Below, one piece after another: positions 7,843-13,470 of a stretch of 18,323 bases of DNA. Origin of the DNA: MFAQ01 sp964429015 (GTDB lineage: Bacteria > Patescibacteriota > Microgenomatia > UBA1400 > MFAQ01). The stretch's first letter is position 1, and each line of letters starts with the position of its first letter. Where the stretch lies: positions 1 to 18,323 of the forward strand of contig CAYSAM010000015.1 of NCBI GenBank assembly GCA_964429015.1, read 5' to 3'. The position numbers were made by a program, and so were the translations under genes. The notes under the pieces were generated by a model. That model was not told the DNA's origin and made no database searches. It was given only the letters and a program-made list of their open reading frames with translations.

Positions 7843-7871
7843 TTGACATTTGTAAAATTGCTGAATATATT
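7843..7871 (+). promoter_or_regulatory. Sigma70-type promoter, leaderless ATG
   Basis: TTGACA (7843-7848), exactly 17 bp, TATATT (7866-7871). The ATG at 7878 follows after 6 bases, where transcription should begin. There is no Shine-Dalgarno site and no room for a leader. Confidence 0.85.
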
Positions 7872-7877
7872 GATCTT

Positions 7878-8510
7878 ATGGTGAAAAATAAAATCAACCT
7901 CCGAACTCAAACCCGCATCGGCGCCGTATTTGTCTTTGTTGTTCTTGTTATCGTTGCCTATTTTGTTTCTCTAAAAATATCAGGCAGTGGATCTGTGTCA
8001 CCAAACGCTCCAGAAAGCCAACCCAAAGCCTTTATGCCTTGTGTCAATGTCCGTTGCATAGATGGATACACCTGCAACAAAGTCACTAACAAATGCGTCA
8101 AGTCCTCAACCGTAAAAAATAAATCAACAGAATGTGAAAAAGATAGCGACTGTACTTCAAAAGAGGTCTGCAAAAACGGATATTGTGAAAGTAAGGATGC
8201 TCCAAAACCAACTCCCACAGACGATCCAAACTTGGAGAAAAAATGTGGATACGAGAAACCATGTCCGTACGGATACAGATGTGACTTAAACACAAACAAA
8301 TGTAAAAGATATGCAGAACCAACCTCCACTCCAACCCCAACACCTACTACTATTGAGCTACCCACAGACCCAACCCCTACCCCCACAAAAAGTGTCAGTG
8401 ATAAATCTATCAAATGTCCAAGCAACATGAAGAGTAATGGCAAATGCGAAAAGGGAAACATTCCACTTACCGTCGCCAACTGCTGCGTAAGTACTTTTTA
8501 CCACTACTAA
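7878..8510 (+). CDS. Membrane-anchored Cys-rich protein with Pro/Thr linkers
   Basis: 210 aa. Basic N terminus, one transmembrane helix (about 15-32), then an outside part made of short Cys modules: CVNVRCIDGYTC..C (55-73), CEKDSDC..VC..YC (86-103), CGYEKPCPYGYRC..C (123-142) and a final CPSNMKSNGKC...CC (180-203). Pro/Thr-rich spacers lie at 108-117 and 147-172. The first three modules resemble small disulfide knots of the EGF/dickkopf sort in spacing only. The last module matches one in the 606-aa secreted protein. Probably a cell-surface protein; function unknown. The start is fixed by the promoter, whose predicted initiation site is the ATG itself. The gene runs into a perfect palindromic terminator. 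Confidence 0.87.
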   Translation: MVKNKINLRTQTRIGAVFVFVVLVIVAYFVSLKISGSGSVSPNAPESQPKAFMPCVNVRCIDGYTCNKVTNKCVKSSTVKNKSTECEKDSDCTSKEVCKNGYCESKDAPKPTPTDDPNLEKKCGYEKPCPYGYRCDLNTNKCKRYAEPTSTPTPTPTTIELPTDPTPTPTKSVSDKSIKCPSNMKSNGKCEKGNIPLTVANCCVSTFYHY

Positions 8511-8526
8511 CAAACAGCAAACTTCC

Positions 8527-8560
8527 AAATAAAAACCCTCCAATTGGAGGGTTTTTATTT
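8527..8560. terminator. Perfect 34-bp palindrome, bidirectional terminator
   Basis: Two 17-base arms (core AACCCTCC / GGAGGGTT flanked by A5 and T5) with no mismatch. It lies between convergent genes ending at 8510 (plus) and 8617 (minus), so it can end transcripts from both sides. Confidence 0.93.
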
Positions 8561-8616
8561 AATTTTTCTTTTTTTCCACCAAGTGGCAATTAAAAAAATA
8601 ATTAGCGCAATTGTTT

Positions 8617-9195
8617 TCATTTTTTCTCAAAATCCTTTTCTGACTTCATTGCTTTTTCTATTAAACTTCTCAAAAAAGCCGCCCTTGGGATTTTTTTATT
8701 CTTACTTACCCAGTCCAAGTACCTTCCAATTTCTGGGGAGATAAAAAAGTTAAACCGAACATCTAGTTGCTGGCTTGCCGCACTTATAGCTTCCGTAACA
8801 ACCGACTCTATATTTAAAAGAGTGTATTCATAAAGAAAAATAAGCTCAGAACCTTCGCTTTTTAAAATATGAGGCTTACATCCTGGCAAAAACAACACAA
8901 TTACCTGTTTTCCGTTTCGTATGGAATACTCTATCTCCTGACCAATACCAAAACTAGGAGTACTAGCTTCGATAAAAACCAAATCTGCTTGATTTTTTCT
9001 TTTTGCCATTAACTTCTGAACTTCAAATGCTACTTTTGGTTCCTGGTTCTCTATATCATCTTTAGTTTTCTTCTTTTCCAAATGATCATACAAAACACTA
9101 TGACCCAAAGCTTTTAAAGTAGAAATTATTACTTTATAGTTTGATCTGATTTCTTCAGAAACTCGTGAAACTGGGGCAGAAAAATATATTTTCAT
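8617..9195 (-). CDS. DNPH1/nucleoside deoxyribosyltransferase-like domain fused to an RHH tail
   Basis: 192 aa, cytosolic. The N terminus MKIYFSAP and the block DLVFIEASTPSFGIGQEIEY (71-90) match the nucleoside 2-deoxyribosyltransferase fold. The block is especially like DNPH1 (2'-deoxynucleoside 5'-phosphate N-hydrolase), with Glu87 in the place of the catalytic glutamate. After about 145 comes a segment VRFNFFISPE...YLDWV...PRAAFLRSLIEK (146-181) with the strand-helix-helix pattern of a ribbon-helix-helix protein. Such a tail could give dimerisation or DNA binding. It follows the thymidine kinase gene by 8 bp with no ribosome site, so the two are one operon. The likely reaction is cleavage of, or base transfer on, deoxynucleoside monophosphates; the exact substrate is unknown. 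Confidence 0.78.
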   Translation of the reverse strand: MKIYFSAPVSRVSEEIRSNYKVIISTLKALGHSVLYDHLEKKKTKDDIENQEPKVAFEVQKLMAKRKNQADLVFIEASTPSFGIGQEIEYSIRNGKQVIVLFLPGCKPHILKSEGSELIFLYEYTLLNIESVVTEAISAASQQLDVRFNFFISPEIGRYLDWVSKNKKIPRAAFLRSLIEKAMKSEKDFEKK

Positions 9196-9203
9196 TTTTT
9201 TAT

Positions 9204-9908
9204 TTACTTCTTAACTACAAAACAATTATCGCACCTTGGCTCGTAAGAAACATTAACAGATGGACTCAAAAAGGCAGGAGTATCAATACTGGCAGGCACA
9301 CTATCAATTAGTCTTTGGCAATACTTGTCTGCAACACCACCACACATCTGACAGACAGCTTCTTGGCGATACACTTTTGTTGCTCTATATTTCAACAAGG
9401 TAGGGAAAATAAATTCGCCACCTTGGCTGGTATAGTCCAAACCCAAACCTACAAGCACCCCACCTCGTTCTACAAACAGCATGGCCTCTTGCAAAAAGTA
9501 ACTTTGCAAATCTGGAGAAATAAACTGAACCTCATCAACAACAACTACCTCATGATCATGAAAAATTCTCTCTATTTCAATTTTTGTTTCAAATGACACC
9601 GCTTTTATCTCCTTACCAATTCTTGAAAAAATCTTTCCTTCGGGAACATCTATTCTGTTCCTCAACAATGGCTGAGCAAAAACCCAGCGCCTACCAGATT
9701 GTTTATCTACTTCTCTTTTTTCAAACAATTCTATAGCGACAATCGACTTACCACTCTTCTCGGGACCAACAACCATAAAAATACCACCTTTTTCAAAAGA
9801 ATATGCAGCAACAGTTTGGTATATTTCACTTGCGGTAGAAGCTGCCCTTACAGACACCTGTTTATAAATACCGCGTTCGTCGTGAGATACCGACTTAATA
9901 TTCACCAT
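9204..9908 (-). CDS. tdk: Thymidine kinase (type II, TK1-like)
   Basis: 234 aa. It phosphorylates thymidine (or deoxyuridine) with ATP in the salvage route to dTMP. Evidence: P-loop GPEKSGKS (48-55, usually GPMFSGKT-like), VVVVDEVQFI (121-130) with catalytic Glu126, GLGLDYTSQGGEF (154-166), and zinc ligands Cys186/Cys189 (CQMC) and Cys226/Cys229 (RCDNC), with the lasso region between them. Compared with the usual 190-200 aa it has an N-terminal extension of about 38 residues before the P-loop. It is the first gene of a pair with the DNPH1-like gene. The ATG at 9908 lies 11 bases after a TATAAT box, so the leader is only a few bases. Confidence 0.88.
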   Translation of the reverse strand: MVNIKSVSHDERGIYKQVSVRAASTASEIYQTVAAYSFEKGGIFMVVGPEKSGKSIVAIELFEKREVDKQSGRRWVFAQPLLRNRIDVPEGKIFSRIGKEIKAVSFETKIEIERIFHDHEVVVVDEVQFISPDLQSYFLQEAMLFVERGGVLVGLGLDYTSQGGEFIFPTLLKYRATKVYRQEAVCQMCGGVADKYCQRLIDSVPASIDTPAFLSPSVNVSYEPRCDNCFVVKK

Positions 9909-9919
9909 ATATCCAACAG

Positions 9920-9928
9920 ATTATACCA
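9920..9928 (-). promoter_or_regulatory. Extended -10 promoter of the salvage operon
   Basis: TGGTATAAT on the minus strand: a perfect -10 (9925-9920) with the TGN extension. There is no good -35. The predicted start near 9913 leaves about 5 untranslated bases before the ATG at 9908. Confidence 0.65.
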
Positions 9929-9979
9929 AGCCGATAATGCGAAAACTAGCCACAAACACCACATACCAACATTTAAATG

Positions 9980-9985
9980 TATAAT
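9980..9985 (+). promoter_or_regulatory. Possible -10 box for the small membrane protein gene
   Basis: TATAAT at 9980-9985, 42 bases ahead of the ATG at 10028, divergent from the thymidine kinase promoter. No recognisable -35 is seen. The leader would be about 36 bases and contain the AAGGAG site at 10016-10021. Confidence 0.5.
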
Positions 9986-10027
9986 ACTCACAAAAGAAGT
10001 TGCACCTAAACAAAAAAGGAGAAAAGT

Positions 10028-10279
10028 ATGACCGATATTATTATCATTGCACTTAGAGTGGGAATAATCCTACTCATCAGTCTTGTGTTCAGCCTCCTGA
10101 ACGCTGGCAAGCTGATGGACGCAAGCAAGGCAAACAGTTATTTTAAATACTATTTTCTCGGCAGCATCGCCATCCCCGCCATTATCACCAGCATCAGCTA
10201 TGGCACAGGGCTTGTCCTTCTTGTAATCTTTTATTTCGCCATATTACTTCTTGCCGACTACTTCATAAAAAAGGCATAA
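10028..10279 (+). CDS. Small integral membrane protein, unknown function
   Basis: 83 aa with about three hydrophobic segments (roughly 4-24, 43-60 and 60-79) and a short basic C terminus (KKA). AAGGAG (10016-10021) lies 6 bases before the ATG, so the start is secure. The family is not recognised. It forms a single-gene unit closed by a strong terminator and stands back to back with the nucleotide-salvage operon. It has Shine-Dalgarno-led initiation and a slightly higher GC than the leaderless neighbours. Confidence 0.8.
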   Translation: MTDIIIIALRVGIILLISLVFSLLNAGKLMDASKANSYFKYYFLGSIAIPAIITSISYGTGLVLLVIFYFAILLLADYFIKKA

Positions 10280-10285
10280 TTCTTG

Positions 10286-10313
10286 TCCCGCCCACTAGGG
10301 CGGGATATTTTTT
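10286..10313 (+). terminator. Strong intrinsic terminator
   Basis: Perfect 8-bp stem TCCCGCCC / GGGCGGGA with loop ACTA (10286-10305), followed by TATTTTTT. It lies 6 bases after the stop of the small membrane protein gene. Confidence 0.95.
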
Positions 10314-10346
10314 GCCTTTATACCTACAACGCACTACATTATAAGC

Positions 10347-10375
10347 TTGACAATTATCCTGTAATACTGTAAACT
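10347..10375 (+). promoter_or_regulatory. Sigma70-type promoter, leaderless ATG
   Basis: TTGACA (10347-10352), 17 bp, TAAACT (10370-10375), then 7 bases to the ATG at 10383. An alternative -10, TAATAC at 10362-10367, would give a leader of about 8 bases. The -10 region contains two heptamer-like words (CTGTAAT, CTGTAAAC), perhaps by chance. Confidence 0.75.
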
Positions 10376-10382
10376 ACCCGAT

Positions 10383-10877
10383 ATGAAATCAATTCTTCCT
10401 CTCATAGTAGTTATTTTGCTTCTTACTGGAGCCATTACCTACACCCTATCCAAGAACACTTTACCCAAGCTTATTACCAAGCAGGAAGTTGTTTCACCTA
10501 ACGAACTAGAAATTGACTCTTTTTCTACCCCTACTCCCACAGCTTCTCCTAGTCCAAAGGCCACAGCTACCCCTACAACCAAAGATACTATCAAAACTTC
10601 AACACAAACAATCTCAGTATCGCCTACCGTCGTGCCTACCATAGTGGTCAAAAAAAGCTTAACTGCTGAAGTCACAAAAGAGGAACCCAAAATAGCCAAC
10701 CAGACCATTACCACGATAACCAAAAGTACTATTTGTACTCCAGTCTACGGCTCTGCCAACACTTGTGTAGAACATCAAGTGGTAAATACTGGCGCTGAAG
10801 ACGTTATCCTCTTCAACTTGGCAGGTGCTAGTTACCTAGCCGGACTTGTAGCTTTTGTTAAGGCCAAACGCGCCTAA
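10383..10877 (+). CDS. Pro/Thr-rich surface protein with a sorting-signal-like C terminus
   Basis: 164 aa. N-terminal signal or anchor helix (about 4-22), then a long Thr/Pro/Ser-rich stalk (about 48-88), then a small region with two Cys (118 and 128). The C terminus runs VVNTG (133-137), a hydrophobic segment (141-158) and a basic tail KAKR (160-163). That order is the layout of a Gram-positive sortase signal, with VVNTG in place of LPxTG. It could therefore be cleaved and anchored by an unusual sortase, or simply be a C-terminal membrane anchor. No sortase gene is in the window. The start is set by the promoter, which leaves no leader. Function unknown; a structural surface role is likely. 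Confidence 0.8.
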   Translation: MKSILPLIVVILLLTGAITYTLSKNTLPKLITKQEVVSPNELEIDSFSTPTPTASPSPKATATPTTKDTIKTSTQTISVSPTVVPTIVVKKSLTAEVTKEEPKIANQTITTITKSTICTPVYGSANTCVEHQVVNTGAEDVILFNLAGASYLAGLVAFVKAKRA

Positions 10878-10878
10878 T

Positions 10879-10945
10879 ATTGTCATTGCGACAATCAATT
10901 AAAATTAAAACCTTATCTTGTCATTCCCGACCTGATCGGGAATCC
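10879..10945. repeat. Two TTGTCATT-led hairpins, the second REP-like
   Basis: ATTGTC-attgc-GACAAT (10879-10895), and TTCCCGA-cctga-TCGGGAA (10924-10942) flanked by TTGTCA and TCCA. The second resembles the GTCATTCCCG...CGGGAATCCA palindromes scattered in many bacterial genomes. Both begin with TTGTCATT about 38 bp apart. Neither has a proper U-tract, so they are poor terminators. Confidence 0.6.
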
Positions 10946-10968
10946 ATCAAAGTAAACACCAAATTGGT

Positions 10969-11012
10969 ATCTACAGCTTGAGCAGTTTTGTATAATTGCT
11001 CAATCTGTAGAT
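10969..11012. promoter_or_regulatory. 44-bp dyad with TATAAT in its loop
   Basis: Arms ATCTACAGCTTGAGCA and TGCTCAATCTGTAGAT pair over 16 positions with one C-T mismatch, around a 12-base loop (10985-10996) that contains TATAAT (10991-10996). It could be an operator over the promoter of the lipoprotein gene at 11108, or a cruciform. No good -35 box is found. Initiation near 11003 would give a leader of about 105 bases. Confidence 0.6.
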
Positions 11013-11060
11013 CTCAAGCACTCGCCTGAGGCTACGTACGTTAAATTTGAAACGGTTTTT

Positions 11061-11093
11061 TTAATCAACCCCCTCTTGTAGAGGTGGGATTAA
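11061..11093 (+). promoter_or_regulatory. Leader hairpin just upstream of the lipoprotein ribosome site
   Basis: TTAATC...CCCCCTCT-tgt-AGAGGTGGG-ATTAA folds into a long stem with a two-base bulge and one mismatch, ending 3 bases before AAAAGGAG (11097-11103). A run of seven T residues (11056-11062) enters its 5' side. It may shield or present the ribosome site. Confidence 0.55.
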
Positions 11094-11107
11094 TCAAAAG
11101 GAGAAAA

Positions 11108-12151
11108 ATGAAGACAAACATCTTCACCCGCAGCCACTTGGCCATCTACACACTTGTCGCAGTGCTCATCCTGAGCGCCTGCAACTTGGGGTCATCAGCC
11201 CCCAACACCATCGCGTTTTCACCGACTCTCATGAGTCAAACTGAGATTGCGGCAACAACCGATGCTGCCGTTGCTCTGGCGGCTGCAGCGGGGACCACCC
11301 CAACTACAACACCCCCCGCCGCGCAGAATGCAACGAGCATTCCTGCAACTGCAACAGGGAACTCCACAGCTACAATCACCCTCGTCCCCACCACCACCTT
11401 CCCCGCGCCAACAGGTACTGCCGTTATTACTTCAGCGGATCCGCGCGATCATTGGGTAAACCCCGCTCCCAGTTGCGAACCGATCAATAACCCTGACTGG
11501 CTCAAAGCCATGGGAACAGACAACAAGACCTATCTTGTTACTCCCAACGACTCTGCTGTATACAACCTCGATCACTTCAGATACTTCGAAGGTGAAACTC
11601 TTGCAAATCCCAAAAAACACACCGTCAAGCAGATCACCGGCGAACCCTTTGAAGTATTCTCAGGCAACGCCTGGGACTGCGGAGTTGTGACTGAAAAGGA
11701 TGCCCAGAATACTATTCTTTTCGAGTCTTGGGCAAAAAAGATGCAAAACGAGGAAATCGTAAGCGTTTTCAAAGACTATCTCGTCTTTAGCCCAATCCGT
11801 CCCGAGGCCTTCACCTTTGACTCCAGTACCCGCGTCGCCACCGTTGAAATCTGGCCGCCCACAGTTCCTCGTGTCGCAGTTGCGTCAGACTGCCCTGTGC
11901 AAAGCATGCAGCTCGCCTTCGGCCTACAAGGTCAGACAACCCAAACAATTGCTGTCACCAATGCCGCCTGTAATATCCTGATTGTCAAAGGTGACAAAAG
12001 TGCGGCGATGCTCTATAAGGGCACTGATCCGCTTTTGGATCAATATACCCTGGGATACGGAGACTTGGTCTATATCATCAATCCAGGCCTCAGCGCCGAC
12101 CAAATTGTCGAAGCTGTAAAACCTGCAGTTTTGACTGACTACACCAAATAA
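11108..12151 (+). CDS. Secreted lipoprotein with a long Thr/Ala/Pro linker, unknown function
   Basis: 347 aa. Signal peptide with lipobox LSAC (Cys25 becomes the lipidated N terminus), then a low-complexity Thr/Ala/Pro linker (about 30-115), then a folded domain of some 230 residues starting near DHWVNP, with a few Cys. The family is not recognised. The start ATG at 11108 is chosen because AAAAGGAG lies 4 bases upstream. An in-frame codon 24 bases earlier falls inside a leader hairpin. The gene is clearly richer in G+C than its neighbours (40 of 60 bases at 11281-11340 by hand count, against 21 of 60 at 12721-12780). The linker style recalls Chloroflexota lipoproteins, so recent transfer is plausible. 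It is a single-gene unit with its own terminator. Confidence 0.85.
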   Translation: MKTNIFTRSHLAIYTLVAVLILSACNLGSSAPNTIAFSPTLMSQTEIAATTDAAVALAAAAGTTPTTTPPAAQNATSIPATATGNSTATITLVPTTTFPAPTGTAVITSADPRDHWVNPAPSCEPINNPDWLKAMGTDNKTYLVTPNDSAVYNLDHFRYFEGETLANPKKHTVKQITGEPFEVFSGNAWDCGVVTEKDAQNTILFESWAKKMQNEEIVSVFKDYLVFSPIRPEAFTFDSSTRVATVEIWPPTVPRVAVASDCPVQSMQLAFGLQGQTTQTIAVTNAACNILIVKGDKSAAMLYKGTDPLLDQYTLGYGDLVYIINPGLSADQIVEAVKPAVLTDYTK

Positions 12152-12167
12152 CCGTTTCAATGCTCTC

Positions 12168-12197
12168 AGACCCCCCTGCAAAGGAGGGTCTTTTTTT
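12168..12197 (+). terminator. Intrinsic terminator of the lipoprotein gene
   Basis: Stem AGACCC / GGGTCT extended inward by CCT / AGG with one unpaired base on each side (12168-12191), followed by seven T residues. It lies 16 bases after the stop codon and directly upstream of the next promoter. Confidence 0.92.
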
Positions 12198-12205
12198 GGC
12201 CTTTC

Positions 12206-12234
12206 TTGACTTTTAGCCTCAACCATGATATTAT
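12206..12234 (+). promoter_or_regulatory. Sigma70-type promoter, leaderless GTG
   Basis: TTGACT (12206-12211), 17 bp, TATTAT (12229-12234), then 7 bases to the GTG at 12242. Any longer reading frame beginning at the TTG of 12206 would start inside the -35 box, which fixes GTG as the start. Confidence 0.82.
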
Positions 12235-12241
12235 AGGACTA

Positions 12242-13465
12242 GTGAAACACCTCTTAGTCATTTCTACATACCCAAACAAAAACTCTATCCACTCTGGAGG
12301 TGGTTTGGCTTCTTACACAAAAAACACTTTACTTGCCATAAAAAGAACAAGCCCACAAACAAAAATTACAGTTTTGGCAAATATTGTAGACGCTACAGAA
12401 AGTTATGCTGAAAATGGAATTTCCGTAATCAGGTGCTGGAAGCGTAATTCGCCTTTTTTATATTTAACCTTACTAAATCAGATACTAAGTTTAAAAAATA
12501 CAAAAAATATACTTATTGGCTTTGAGTTTGCAGCTTATGGCGAACTTCTTACCACCTCTTTTCTACCAATATTTTTATACCTTCTCAAGCTAGCTGGAAA
12601 AAATATTGTTTCTGTTGTACACCAAGTAGTACCAAATATTTCCAACTTAGCAACCCACGCCGGAATAAACAAAAGCAAAAAAGATATTAAAATCCTAAAT
12701 TTTGGTATAAAAATATACTTCAAAATACTTTCACTTGCCTCAAATAAAGTTATTACACTCGAAAACGAACTCGCCAAAAGATTCAACAAACTAACTAATA
12801 CAAAAAAGGCAGTATCTATACCACATGGTCTGTATTTACAAAAATCTGAAAACAAAAGATTAGCGCAAAAAAAACTAAATCTTAGTTCAAAGTACATATA
12901 TCTTTTGTCTTTTGGATATTTATCTCAGTACAAGGGAACCGATTTGTTAGTCAAGGCTTTTCATAAACCACTTAAAATAAACGGTAAAACTGTTAAGCTA
13001 ATTCTTGCTGGAGGTGAAAGTCCCACTCAAGGACAAAAATATCATTACCAACATTTTTACAAAAACCTTTACAAGTCCATAAGTGATAATGAAAACATTA
13101 TTCATACTGGTTTTGTGCCCCAAGAAAAAATAAAGCATATTTTTTCGAGTTCAGATCTAGTTATTTTTCCTTATCGTGCTTTTATGAGTGCATCGGGACC
13201 AATTTCTCTAGCACTTGGTTTTAATAAGCCGATTATTGTTTCTAATCAGCTAGAAAATTATTCTACCAATTCCTTCTTCTTAAATACCAACTCTTTAAGA
13301 AAGAAAATTATCGAAACTCTATCTAGCAACAAAACGCTAAAAAAACTTAAAAAAGAAAGTATGACAATGGCACAAAATAGAAACTTTAACAGGCAAGGAC
13401 AAATATATATAGATCAATTTAATATTCCATTAAAACGTGTATCAAACATTCCTGTCACAGCATAA
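12242..13465 (+). CDS. GT4-family glycosyltransferase (GT-B fold)
   Basis: 407 aa, probably peripheral to the inner membrane. It would transfer a sugar from an activated donor to a lipid-linked or surface glycan. Evidence: Gly-rich acceptor loop GGGLASY (19-25), VVHQVVPN (125-132), IPHG (193-196) at the domain joint, FGYLSQYKG (224-232) with the usual phosphate-binding Lys-Gly, and FPYRAFMSASG...LGFNKPII (309-332) in place of the common E-x7-E donor site, with Ser/Gly where the first Glu is expected. The start is GTG at 12242, set by the promoter. It is followed after 5 bp by a GT-C-like membrane protein gene, so the two form an operon for surface glycan assembly. Sugar and acceptor are unknown. 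Confidence 0.88.
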   Translation: MKHLLVISTYPNKNSIHSGGGLASYTKNTLLAIKRTSPQTKITVLANIVDATESYAENGISVIRCWKRNSPFLYLTLLNQILSLKNTKNILIGFEFAAYGELLTTSFLPIFLYLLKLAGKNIVSVVHQVVPNISNLATHAGINKSKKDIKILNFGIKIYFKILSLASNKVITLENELAKRFNKLTNTKKAVSIPHGLYLQKSENKRLAQKKLNLSSKYIYLLSFGYLSQYKGTDLLVKAFHKPLKINGKTVKLILAGGESPTQGQKYHYQHFYKNLYKSISDNENIIHTGFVPQEKIKHIFSSSDLVIFPYRAFMSASGPISLALGFNKPIIVSNQLENYSTNSFFLNTNSLRKKIIETLSSNKTLKKLKKESMTMAQNRNFNRQGQIYIDQFNIPLKRVSNIPVTA

Positions 13466-13470
13466 AAAAC

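Noticed and set aside
7389..7877. RNase P RNA, tmRNA or another structured RNA in the gene-poor stretch
   Set aside because: None of the conserved blocks I know for these RNAs could be found on either strand; only small local inverted repeats are present.
7958..8479. 173-codon minus-strand frame with Val-Gly repeats
   Set aside because: It is the reverse reading of the Pro/Thr linker codons of the Cys-rich protein gene, which has a promoter and terminator.
11084..11107. Upstream in-frame start of the lipoprotein gene
   Set aside because: It lies within a leader hairpin without a ribosome site, and adding its residues would spoil the signal peptide; ATG 11108 has AAAAGGAG before it.
12206..12241. 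Upstream TTG start of the GT4 glycosyltransferase
   Set aside because: The codon is the -35 box of a good promoter whose start point is at about 12242, so it would not be transcribed.
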